9,108 bases of DNA from JAADDK01 sp964425415 (GCA_964425415.1 CAYRMJ010000055.1:1-9108), one strand, 5' to 3'; shown: positions 1-6,717, counted from the first letter of the stretch. Program-made: numbers and translations. The notes: generated by a model not told the origin, from the sequence alone.

Positions 1-32
1 CTCTCTAACACAATCTACAGCACAATTCCATG

Positions 33-50
33 AAATATAAAGTTTATACA
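33..50 (+). promoter_or_regulatory. Putative TATA region of the CBS-protein gene
   Basis: Two overlapping TATA-like stretches, AAATATAAA (33-41) and GTTTATACA (42-50), precede the CBS gene. An archaeal start site about 25 bases downstream would fall near 62-72. That leaves a short leader that still contains GGAG (69-72) ahead of the ATG at 91. This is judged by eye only. Bases 1-32 show no recognisable gene. Confidence 0.4.
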
Positions 51-90
51 AAAAACATGGAAATCTATTCCAAAAACAGGAGTATCCCAA

Positions 91-633
91 ATGGTTAAAT
101 ACACGATGATAGATAATCTCTCCATGCCTGAAAGGAATCATGAGGACATACAGTACGTGCTTAAACACTTTTATAAGGTGCCCGTTGATGCTGTAATGAA
201 AAAAGATATTGGAAGCATGCCTATTGCTTACGAAGACACGCACATAGAAGATATATTCTCAATAATGACTGCGAGAAGGCATGTCTGGATTGTGGAGGGG
301 AAAGACAACCTAAAGCTAAAGGGAGTGATAACGGAAAAGGACCTATTGGAGGTAATGGCACCCAAAAAGATTAAACCTTATGCAATCGGTGGGATTGACA
401 TTCGCTCTTTGCTTTTTGGAAACGTTCTAATGGCCAAAGATGTTATGGTCAGAAAGGTCATATCCGTTCATCCAAACGATACTATTGAAAACGCACTTGA
501 GAAGATGAAATCGTTCAGAATAAGAAGATTACCTGTTTTAGATGACGAGGGAAAGCTGGTGGGTGAGATAACCATAAAGTCAATGATAATTCAATTCAGA
601 AAGGTACTAAACTGGTACAGAATAACAAAGTAA
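91..633 (+). CDS. Stand-alone twin CBS-domain protein
   Basis: This 180-residue soluble protein consists almost entirely of a CBS pair (Bateman module). The first CBS domain covers about residues 30-91, beginning VPVDAVMKKD and ending GVITEKDLLEVM. The second covers about 114-170, with the typical AKDVMV start, a DTIENALEKM helix, and RRLPVLDDEGKLVGEIT. Such modules usually bind adenine nucleotides or S-adenosylmethionine and act as energy or ligand sensors. The ligand and partner cannot be read from this sequence, since no catalytic or transporter domain is fused. The ATG at 91 is preceded by GGAG at a suitable distance. There is no membrane segment or signal peptide. The gene converges on flaJ and its TAA stop touches the flaJ stop, so it belongs to a different transcription unit and a link to motility is not implied. 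The domain call is firm; the cellular role is unknown. Confidence 0.9.
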   Translation: MVKYTMIDNLSMPERNHEDIQYVLKHFYKVPVDAVMKKDIGSMPIAYEDTHIEDIFSIMTARRHVWIVEGKDNLKLKGVITEKDLLEVMAPKKIKPYAIGGIDIRSLLFGNVLMAKDVMVRKVISVHPNDTIENALEKMKSFRIRRLPVLDDEGKLVGEITIKSMIIQFRKVLNWYRITK

Positions 634-2295
634 TCAAAATGCAAGAACCTTTCCCACAATCCAATTCGTGAGATATGCTACCATTATTCCCACCCATGAT
701 AGCATGGAAAAGTGCAGGTATATGCTGTGTTTATGCGAGCCGCTGACCACCTTAATCATCGTCGCAGAGACCATGGCATGAATTATCAATAAAGTTAGAA
801 AAACTATGTTGGCGGTGTATATGGGAAACTTTGCTGCAAGAAGAGGTATCTTTATGTAATGCTGTAGATTAGTTGGATAAAACTTAACCATGTTAGCCAT
901 CATCTTCATAAGATTGAGCGTTGTGTAAAGGGTGAACGCCATTCCTACCATCAATCCGTACAGTATGCCCGTGAGATTCGTGGCGGATTGATAGCGTTTC
1001 TTTCTCAATCCTATCATCATTATGTACGCATCACTGATTATCCTTGCAATCTTGCTCGGTGTGCCACCCATCTCAATGCCAGTAACATACATGTCCGTGA
1101 ATTTTGAAATCAAATTGCTACCAGTCTCGCCCGCGAAGAAGTTCCATGCTTTCTTTTTATCAATTCTCGTAAGAAGACGCTTGTAGAGAATATCTATGAA
1201 ATTAGTGAGCTTTCCAAAATCGTGCTTTCTCAAGCGCTCCATAGCCATAACATCACTACCTTTAGCCTCCACATAGCTTCCAACTGCTCTTATGAAAGCA
1301 TCAAAGTTTTCATCGCAATTTATCAGGTCACTTTCTGCAGAGTGCACTATGTATCCCGGGTAGAAAAGAGGAGTCAAAGAGAGTGCAACAGCTATGGGTA
1401 GAGCCAAACCGATAAAAATTCCCACGACAAGAATGAGAACAACTAAAATGTATATGAAGGGCAAGGTTTTGAGAAGCTTCAGCTCCATGGGTGCACGCAC
1501 GTCCTTGCGCCCATGCCAGACTTCATCCTGTGGAAGACGCACCTTTATCGCATAGAGCATTATGCTCTCTGTAGCCACAAATGCCAGAAGTGTGAGATAG
1601 AGAAGAATGTTCGCATCCATGTTGGTGAACATTGGTAAGATGGCAACGAATACAGCGAAGAACAGCATGGATATGAGAATCGCCACGAAAGCTTCTTTAT
1701 AAACATCCATCTGAGAGAGAGAGGCCTCGTACTTTATCGCGTAAGTCTCAAGCACAACCTTTCTCTCCTTCTCTAAGAATTTCTCAAAATCCTCGCCAGC
1801 CTCGGCGCTGTGAGCTAAACGATCCAAGAAGTCCGCGAGCATTATGCTCGGGCACCTCTTCGCCACCACTCGAGCCGCATCAGGAAGGCTGAGGTTCCAG
1901 TACTCCACCAGGTGGTATATCTTCTCCACCTCCTCGCTGAGGGCACCGTACTCCTTCACCTCTGAGAGAATGCGAAAGATCTCCTTTCTCGGAAGCTGTG
2001 TAGATGCCAGAACCGCCATTCTCGTGATGAACAGGTGCATGTACTTCTCAATCTCCGTCTTTCTCTTCTCTCCCTTGATGAGGGGGAAGAGCAGGGAAAA
2101 CAGCACTCCAAATGCGGGGATGAGGTATATAACGAGGTTAAGAGGGAACAGAATGTGGGGGAACATCAGGAATATGTATGCAGCAATGAGCCCAGTGCCA
2201 GCTATGGAGGGTATGGCGTAGAGCAGTATGTACTTCCTCCAAGGTATGTCAAAGGAGTTGTAGAGCCTGATTATCTTCTCTCTCACAGTGGGCAT
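634..2295 (-). CDS. flaJ: Archaellum membrane platform protein FlaJ/ArlJ
   Basis: This 553-residue polytopic protein is the inner-membrane core of the archaellum motor. It belongs to the type II/IV secretion GspF/PilC-like family and is expected to bind the FlaI ATPase through its cytoplasmic loops. About nine hydrophobic segments are visible, near residues 22-46, 52-73, 202-222, 229-250, 279-299, 300-318, 441-462, 489-512 and 527-549. Two large charged cytoplasmic regions (about 74-200 and 319-440) correspond to the paired T2SSF domains. The second contains the typical stretch FTDMYVTGIEMGGTPSKIARII, mirrored in the first by LDRLAHSAEAGEDFEKFLEKE. Length is normal for the family. The ATG lies six bases after the flaI stop, with only a weak GGTG upstream, so translation is probably coupled to flaI. 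It is the last gene of the operon, and its TGA stop abuts the stop of the convergent CBS gene. Confidence 0.95.
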   Translation of the reverse strand: MPTVREKIIRLYNSFDIPWRKYILLYAIPSIAGTGLIAAYIFLMFPHILFPLNLVIYLIPAFGVLFSLLFPLIKGEKRKTEIEKYMHLFITRMAVLASTQLPRKEIFRILSEVKEYGALSEEVEKIYHLVEYWNLSLPDAARVVAKRCPSIMLADFLDRLAHSAEAGEDFEKFLEKERKVVLETYAIKYEASLSQMDVYKEAFVAILISMLFFAVFVAILPMFTNMDANILLYLTLLAFVATESIMLYAIKVRLPQDEVWHGRKDVRAPMELKLLKTLPFIYILVVLILVVGIFIGLALPIAVALSLTPLFYPGYIVHSAESDLINCDENFDAFIRAVGSYVEAKGSDVMAMERLRKHDFGKLTNFIDILYKRLLTRIDKKKAWNFFAGETGSNLISKFTDMYVTGIEMGGTPSKIARIISDAYIMMIGLRKKRYQSATNLTGILYGLMVGMAFTLYTTLNLMKMMANMVKFYPTNLQHYIKIPLLAAKFPIYTANIVFLTLLIIHAMVSATMIKVVSGSHKHSIYLHFSMLSWVGIMVAYLTNWIVGKVLAF

Positions 2296-2301
2296 GGGGC
2301 A

Positions 2302-3939
2302 TCACACCGTGAAGGGAAGCTTTTCCTTTCCATACTTCTGAAAATCAAAGATTATCTTCACCACGTCGCGATAGCGGAATATGTTGTGTGCAATCATCTT
2401 CTTTATTATCTTCGCTCTGAGGAACAGGTCATCGTATATCTTGCGGGGGTCCGCATATCCTAACAGAGGTGCGATTTTCTCCTCCAGAATGTATGAGTTG
2501 TTCAAACCGCGAAATATGTGCTCATCCCTCAGGGGATCCCATACGAACACCGATTTTGTCATCACACCTCCCAGTTCCGAGGAATATCCAAGAATCTCCT
2601 CCACGGATAGAACTCTTCTAAGCGCCCGACCCTTTAGATATACAGCCTGCTGGAACACTCCTATGTTCAGATTGTCCATGAACGTCACAGGCACGCTTAT
2701 TGGCGGTGAGCTCAATCTCTGAATCATCCTCTTTATGGATGCGGCGTGGAAAGTCGCCATTACTGGATGGCCAGTCTGCATTGCCTGAAATGCCACATTA
2801 CCCTCTGCACCTCTTATCTCTCCGACTATTATGTAATTTGGCCTGCTTCTAAGCGCCGCTTTGAGCAAATCAAACATCTCCACCCGGGAATCTTTCGGTC
2901 CTGCTTCTCTGGTTAGCAGTCTCTGCCATATCTCGTGGGGCACATGCACCTCTGGAGTATCCTCCGCCGTGAAAACTTTGTGGCTGTACCTTATGAATGG
3001 AATTATCGCGTTGAGAGTTGTGGTTTTGCCGCTTGCAGTCTCTCCTGAGATGAACAGGCTCTTTCCATACTCTATTGCCATCCATAGGTATGCAGCAATT
3101 TCCGGGGAGAATGTGCCCCATTTTACCAGCTGTGTCACGCTGAGTGGCTCGGCGGCGAATTTTCTTATGGTGAATGACGCACCCTTGATGCTCACATCAT
3201 CCGCATAGATTATGTTAATTCTGGAGCCGTCTGGCAGGGCGCCATCCACTATGGGTCTTCCCGTGCTCACGGGCCTGCCCATTCTCTCGCTCATACCTCG
3301 CAAATAAGAGTCAAGTTGGTCATAGCTACTGAACTGCACATTTGTCTCCATAGTCTCAAATATCTTATGAATTAGATGAACAGGCTCAATTCCTATGGCA
3401 TGAATATCCTCTATGTATGGATCTCTGAGAACGGGTTCCAAAGGCCCGCTTTCAATTATGTCCCTCTTCAGGTAATAATCTATTTTGTCGTACTCCTCCT
3501 GCGTCACAGGAACCTTTATCTTGCGGAACATTGAGAAAAAACCCTTTGGCTCAACAAATTTCTGAGGTTCATCAACTATAACCACAGAATCCTTCAGCAA
3601 TCGCTCAATCTGCTTTTCAAATTCCTCTTTGGTTTTGTGAGGTGGCTCGTATCCCGCTTTGATGAATATGAGCTCTTGGATTTTGTCAAATTTTATCTTC
3701 TCTTCGTCACTCAATTCAGGCTGAATCACACGATACTTTCGCTCAGCTCTTCTTCCGTATATGTGTATGAATATTGGGTCGCCAACTGGATAAATGAGAT
3801 TCACCCAGTCCATGTCCTTCATATCTCTAGATAACTGCTCGTAAAACTCAGGCTTTTCTTTCAACTCATCAGTGATTTTTTTCACATACTTCGCAAGGTG
3901 AGGATTTCTCTGCATGGCCAAATCAAATTTGTTTGCCAT
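2302..3939 (-). CDS. flaI: Archaellum motor ATPase FlaI/ArlI
   Basis: This 545-residue cytoplasmic ATPase of the GspE/PilB-like secretion superfamily drives archaellum assembly and rotation as a hexamer under FlaJ. An N-terminal domain of about 260 residues precedes the ATPase core. Visible motifs, numbered from the chosen ATG, are Walker A GETASGKTTT (299-308), the Asp/Glu box FTAEDTPE (323-330), Walker B with the catalytic glutamate NYIIVGEIRG (368-377) and the His box TGHPVMATFHA (389-399). The start is set at the ATG at 3939 (MANKFDL). A GAGGTGAGG site overlapping the flaH stop sits a few bases upstream, whereas the in-frame GTG at 3948 would lie inside that site. The gene is intact and of ordinary length for the family. 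It follows flaH by 10 bases and precedes flaJ by 6, as expected for the core motor cluster. Confidence 0.97.
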   Translation of the reverse strand: MANKFDLAMQRNPHLAKYVKKITDELKEKPEFYEQLSRDMKDMDWVNLIYPVGDPIFIHIYGRRAERKYRVIQPELSDEEKIKFDKIQELIFIKAGYEPPHKTKEEFEKQIERLLKDSVVIVDEPQKFVEPKGFFSMFRKIKVPVTQEEYDKIDYYLKRDIIESGPLEPVLRDPYIEDIHAIGIEPVHLIHKIFETMETNVQFSSYDQLDSYLRGMSERMGRPVSTGRPIVDGALPDGSRINIIYADDVSIKGASFTIRKFAAEPLSVTQLVKWGTFSPEIAAYLWMAIEYGKSLFISGETASGKTTTLNAIIPFIRYSHKVFTAEDTPEVHVPHEIWQRLLTREAGPKDSRVEMFDLLKAALRSRPNYIIVGEIRGAEGNVAFQAMQTGHPVMATFHAASIKRMIQRLSSPPISVPVTFMDNLNIGVFQQAVYLKGRALRRVLSVEEILGYSSELGGVMTKSVFVWDPLRDEHIFRGLNNSYILEEKIAPLLGYADPRKIYDDLFLRAKIIKKMIAHNIFRYRDVVKIIFDFQKYGKEKLPFTV

Positions 3940-3942
3940 GTT

Positions 3943-3952
3943 CCTCACCTCA
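3943..3952 (-). promoter_or_regulatory. Shine-Dalgarno of flaI fused to flaH stop
   Basis: Read on the minus strand, TGAGGTGAGG contains the flaH TGA stop and a strong GAGGTGA ribosome binding site. It is followed after a few bases by ATG at 3939. It decides the flaI start and implies reinitiation or coupled translation from flaH. Confidence 0.75.
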
Positions 3953-4510
3953 GGAGATGGCCATTATCTCAAGAATTAATCCTGTTCCAGATTCCACCCT
4001 AAATGCAATTGTATTCTCAATTCTGGACGGTGCGTTGGTGTATCTTCTCACAAATGCAATTCTGTTCACTATGTTTCCTATCTGATTTATGCGGGTTTCA
4101 ATGTACACATTCGCCGCCGCTCTAAACGGCGCAAGTATCTCCTCAGGTATGGACCCTTTTTCNNNNNNNNNNNNNNNNNNNNNNNNNNNNNNNNNNNNNN
4201 NNNNNNNNNNNNNNNNNNNNNNNNNNNNNNNNNNNNNNNNNNNNNNNNNNNNNNNNNNNNNNTTTCTGAGTAGAAAACTCGCAATTGGATAGTTTAGAGA
4301 GTACATCTGATTTATGAAATCCCGCACTGTGAGTTCTGTTGAAATTATGGTTACTGTGTGGCCATTCAATAGAAAACCGTACGCTAATCTCTGAGTCAAT
4401 GCACTTTTTCCGCTGCCATACTCGCCCTCAATCAATATCAGTGAGCCTTCTGGAAAGCCTCCGCCCAGCTTGGTGTGTAGCTCATCTCTCTCAATCTTTA
4501 TTCTGTACAT
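3950..4510 (-). CDS. flaH: Archaellum accessory ATPase FlaH/ArlH, interrupted by assembly gap
   Basis: FlaH is a KaiC/RecA-like ATP-binding protein that forms a ring with FlaI at the base of the archaellum. The N-terminal 82 codons show the family opening and Walker A GEYGSGKSAL (from residue 29), followed by VTIISTELTVRDFI. The C-terminal 70 codons show RFAFVRR-type family features: IAFVRRYTNAP and the terminal TIAFRVESGTGLILEIMAIS. The middle, including the expected Walker B, is hidden by 100 N. About 152 residues are visible against a usual FlaH length near 230, so roughly 75 residues may be missing and the 100-N run is probably a placeholder. Both sides read in the correct frame. The start is placed at the ATG at 4510, which overlaps the flaG stop as TGATG behind GAGGTGAG. 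A TTG three bases earlier is possible but sits right against that site. Confidence 0.9.
   Translation of the reverse strand: MYRIKIERDELHTKLGGGFPEGSLILIEGEYGSGKSALTQRLAYGFLLNGHTVTIISTELTVRDFINQMYSLNYPIASFLLRXXXXXXXXXXXXXXXXXXXXXXXXXXXXXXXXXXEKGSIPEEILAPFRAAANVYIETRINQIGNIVNRIAFVRRYTNAPSRIENTIAFRVESGTGLILEIMAIS
4163..4262. other. Assembly gap of 100 N within flaH
   Basis: A run of exactly 100 undetermined bases lies inside flaH. The round number suggests a scaffold placeholder. From the missing middle part of FlaH the true gap would be nearer 200-250 bases if the gene is of normal length, but this is an estimate from family length only. Confidence 0.98.
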
Positions 4511-4938
4511 CAACTCACCTCAAAGGTGAAGCTCTTTGAGAAGCCATCTTCAAGTACCACCTTTACCACATGTGTGCCAGATTCAAGATTCACAGAAATT
4601 TTGAGAGTTATAGTGATTCCGGGATTCCATGCTGTGCCGTTTTCCAGTACTGAATAATGATATGATACTCCATCTATGAGCACCGAGAGATGCTGATAGC
4701 TCAGAGCAATTTTTCCAGTGTTTTTGAGATAAAGATAGAGTGGATTATTGCTCATTCTTTCTGGATCGTTTATTATGCTGAAGTTCTCTGAGAGTTGATG
4801 TGAGATTAAATCGCCCCTGTCCTGAATGCCGCTGGATATGTTCAGCATGACTGACACTGCAACACCTATAAATCCTCCCGCAATCACAACAGAGGCTATG
4901 AAAAATATTATGTGAGTTGCACTTGTGCTCAAACCCAT
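4510..4938 (-). CDS. flaG: Archaellum stator-type protein FlaG/ArlG
   Basis: This 142-residue protein has one N-terminal membrane segment (about residues 9-33) and an external beta-sandwich domain. It matches FlaG in the stretch after the membrane helix: IQDRGDLISHQLSENFSIINDP (from residue 38), then a short beta-rich domain with LYLYLKNTGKIALSYQHLSVLIDG and a closing VVKVVLEDGFSKSFTFEV. FlaG works with FlaF outside the membrane, linking the motor to the envelope and capping or anchoring the filament base. The ATG at 4938 follows the TGAGGTGAG stop/ribosome-site fusion of the preceding gene by four bases. The stop overlaps the flaH start by one base (TGATG). Its opening MGLS.SAT resembles that of the upstream FlaF-like protein, so the two probably share ancestry. 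FlaF versus FlaG naming rests on the DRG...INDP stretch and gene order. Confidence 0.88.
   Translation of the reverse strand: MGLSTSATHIIFFIASVVIAGGFIGVAVSVMLNISSGIQDRGDLISHQLSENFSIINDPERMSNNPLYLYLKNTGKIALSYQHLSVLIDGVSYHYSVLENGTAWNPGITITLKISVNLESGTHVVKVVLEDGFSKSFTFEVS
4514..4521 (-). promoter_or_regulatory. Shine-Dalgarno of flaH inside flaG
   Basis: GAGGTGAG on the minus strand lies three bases before ATG at 4510, inside the last codons of flaG. It supports the ATG over the TTG at 4513, which would be directly adjacent to the site. Confidence 0.7.
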
Positions 4939-4942
4939 TTAG

Positions 4943-4951
4943 CTCACCTCA
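4943..4951 (-). promoter_or_regulatory. Shine-Dalgarno of flaG fused to flaF stop
   Basis: TGAGGTGAG on the minus strand combines the stop codon of the FlaF-like gene with the ribosome binding site of flaG (ATG at 4938, four bases later). The same stop/site fusion recurs at the flaH-flaI junction. Confidence 0.75.
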
Positions 4952-6016
4952 TAAATATGCGTAGATTTCATTGCCGTACTCATCCACAATTTTCAGACGG
5001 AATCCACAATCAATTGCTGTGAGCCCTGAACCACTAATATATATCTTTCCGTACATATCAACGTTGTTTGCGTAACTACCAAGGGTTATTTCCTCCAAAA
5101 ATGTGTCATTGCTGTATACTCTCAGGTTTCCGTAGCTGGTGAGAACTACAAAATCCCAGTCCGCATCATGCCAATCAGCTGAAATGCGTTGTGCATTTGC
5201 GATCTTTGAATCCTGAACTGAGAAAAGGTAATCGCCCTCTGGGCTATATACTTTCACTTCTTCGCTGGTTAGGACGTATAGGTCTCTGCCGATGGCTATA
5301 TCCTTACCCCCCGAGATGAGCACTCTCTTTTCTATCACCCCCTCAGTGTTGTTTATTATCAGAAATTCTGTGCTGTTTAAAGCATAGATATGCGGGCCGC
5401 GGGAGTCTATGGAGGTGAGGTTGGTGACCGAGTAAAAATTCTGTTGTTGCCCGCCAAAATCATAAACAGCTATGCCTGTGGCATTGAGAACAAATACTCC
5501 GGCTGAAGAGGCAGAAACATCCCGCGGCCCTATTACATGCCTCTTCCAAGCCAGAGTACCATCGTAATTGTAAGCAAACAATTCAGTGCTGTTTAGAAGA
5601 TATATTTTATCGTACTCAGTGGTGGCGATTAGGTTCGTGCAATCCATTGTAAATTCAGCATTATGGTACTTACCCATGCTGTATGTTGTGTTGATGAATA
5701 TTCTCTCTTCATCACCCGGGTACCATATCTTATCACTTGTCACGTTGAAAATATGCCCGTTCACAATAACGCTGAGTTTGCTCATGTCAAGAGATTTTGG
5801 ACCTTCATTGGTGGCAATGATCTCTATTGCAGATTTGTTGTAAACTACCCTTTCAATTTTTATCCTATTTGCAGCATAGTTAATTAGGTCAATCTTGTTA
5901 TTCAATCCATTTTGGAACTGATTGTAAGCATACAGAATACTGTTTAGCATAGCGCCCATCATCAATAGAGATGCGGTGAATATTATTCCATAAGTTGCTG
6001 TCACACTCAGGCCCAT
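4949..6016 (-). CDS. flaF: FlaF/ArlF-like archaellum protein carrying an extra beta-propeller domain
   Basis: This 355-residue protein occupies the flaF position between archaellin and flaG. Residues 1-125 look like FlaF: opening MGLSVTATYGIIFTASLLMM, one membrane helix (about 9-31), a linker, then a beta domain with IEIIATNEGPKSLDMSKLSVIVNG and WYPGDEER. FlaF is normally about half this length and is known to sit outside the membrane, where it contacts the S-layer. Here residues about 127-336 form five to six repeats of about 35-45 residues with the core pattern (I/V/L)Y(L/V/A)LNST-x-x-hxhY, for example IYLLNSTELFAY, VFVLNATGIAVY, IYALNSTEFLII and LYVLTSEEVKVY, which resembles a PQQ/NHL-type beta-propeller. 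The last 18 residues (FRLKIVDEYGNEIYAYL) look like the closing FlaF/G strands. Only two cysteines exist, C126 and C337, flanking the repeats. Nine N-x-S/T sequons fit an extracellular glycoprotein. The start ATG lies one base after the flaB stop. Confidence 0.82.
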   Translation of the reverse strand: MGLSVTATYGIIFTASLLMMGAMLNSILYAYNQFQNGLNNKIDLINYAANRIKIERVVYNKSAIEIIATNEGPKSLDMSKLSVIVNGHIFNVTSDKIWYPGDEERIFINTTYSMGKYHNAEFTMDCTNLIATTEYDKIYLLNSTELFAYNYDGTLAWKRHVIGPRDVSASSAGVFVLNATGIAVYDFGGQQQNFYSVTNLTSIDSRGPHIYALNSTEFLIINNTEGVIEKRVLISGGKDIAIGRDLYVLTSEEVKVYSPEGDYLFSVQDSKIANAQRISADWHDADWDFVVLTSYGNLRVYSNDTFLEEITLGSYANNVDMYGKIYISGSGLTAIDCGFRLKIVDEYGNEIYAYL

Positions 6017-6017
6017 T

Positions 6018-6650
6018 TTACATCAACTCCACATACCTCGTTATGTATGGTGAAGGAGTCATTAGTGACACATCTGCAGGCACACCGCTCTTTGGAATGA
6101 TTTTTACCTCAATATGTGTTTGAGGCTCAAGGTTGAGGCCTACACCTGTAGCATTGAAATAAAGTTCCTCAATATCACCCTGAGTTAGCACATGTGCATC
6201 CACAGGGTCCAAGTCCCTTATCTTATATGCTCCGAAATAGGAACCTGAAATATCGGGGGGTTGAGAGTTTGAATTAAAATGCAACATCTCATTGAATGTT
6301 AATGTTGCCACTGAGTACCCATCGCTCACTTCCACCACCAAGGTGCTTATGTTTATGGGTGCACTTCCTGCGATTAATGTTATTTTCAATGTTATCCAGT
6401 CAATTCTTGGGTGATACGGTGCGTTCGTGCCCCAGCTAGCGTTGTATCTGTATCCGCCCATTGAAATGATTTTCACGCCAGTTGAAACATCTTGAAGGGC
6501 CTGATTTGATGTTTGCTGAGCCTGTTGCTGGAGCTGATAGGCCACATTTATTAGAAGGGTTGCAGTCACCGCTGAGACAATTACCATGGCAACGAATATG
6601 ATTAGAGAGCCTATGCCGAACTCTCCCTGTTCATCACTAACTCTTTTCAT
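6018..6650 (-). CDS. flaB: Archaellin (archaellum filament subunit) FlaB/ArlB precursor
   Basis: This 210-residue precursor of the filament protein begins MKRVSDEQGEFGIGSLIIF. That is a class III (type IV pilin-like) signal with predicted cleavage after G9, leaving E-F-G-I-G at the mature N-terminus. It is followed by the hydrophobic helix FVAMVIVSAVTATLLINVAYQ and the typical QLQQQAQQTSNQALQDVSTGVKI spread over residues 39-61. The rest is a beta-rich outer domain with three N-x-S/T sequons (N70, N100, N166). The start is fixed at the ATG at 6650 because GAGGTGA lies eight bases upstream. An in-frame ATG at 6758 would add 36 hydrophilic residues before the signal and lacks such a site. The residues at -2 and -3 of the cleavage site are Q and E, not the usual basic residues. 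Only one archaellin gene is present. It heads the operon behind a long structured leader and runs into the FlaF-like gene after one base. At 210 residues it is within the usual archaellin range. Confidence 0.9.
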   Translation of the reverse strand: MKRVSDEQGEFGIGSLIIFVAMVIVSAVTATLLINVAYQLQQQAQQTSNQALQDVSTGVKIISMGGYRYNASWGTNAPYHPRIDWITLKITLIAGSAPINISTLVVEVSDGYSVATLTFNEMLHFNSNSQPPDISGSYFGAYKIRDLDPVDAHVLTQGDIEELYFNATGVGLNLEPQTHIEVKIIPKSGVPADVSLMTPSPYITRYVELM

Positions 6651-6658
6651 ATTCTCGG

Positions 6659-6665
6659 TCACCTC
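6659..6665 (-). promoter_or_regulatory. Shine-Dalgarno of archaellin gene
   Basis: GAGGTGA on the minus strand, eight bases before ATG at 6650. It decides the archaellin start codon. Its last three bases are also the TGA stop of a 28-codon upstream reading frame that begins at 6745. Confidence 0.8.
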
Positions 6666-6693
6666 TTTTTGCGAATCACCTCCATGGAATGGT

Positions 6694-6716
6694 GAGGAGA
6701 GCTCACGGCTCTCCCC
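6694..6716 (-). promoter_or_regulatory. Leader hairpin B upstream of archaellin
   Basis: On the minus strand GGGGAGAGC (6716-6708) pairs with GCTCTCCTC (6702-6694), one G-U pair included, around a five-base CGTGA loop. This nine-pair stem lies directly downstream of hairpin A in the archaellin leader. It overlaps a TCACC (6695-6691) that can instead pair with GGTGA copies near the ribosome binding site. Confidence 0.6.
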
Positions 6717-6717
6717 C

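Noticed and set aside
1844..2722. Plus-strand open frames at 1844-2221, 2035-2463 and 2381-2722
   Set aside because: They are antisense to flaJ and flaI, whose products are clearly recognisable, and they show no family motifs or sensible start sites.
2870..3121. Minus-strand 83-codon frame overlapping flaI in another frame
   Set aside because: It is an out-of-frame shadow of the conserved FlaI ATPase core, without hydrophobic core or motifs.
2302..3948. FlaI start at GTG 3948
   Set aside because: The GTG is itself part of the GAGGTGAGG ribosome site. The ATG at 3939 is correctly placed behind it.
3950..4513. FlaH start at TTG 4513
   Set aside because: The TTG directly follows the GAGGTGAG site with no spacing. 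The next codon is an ATG with a better position and matches the family N-terminus.
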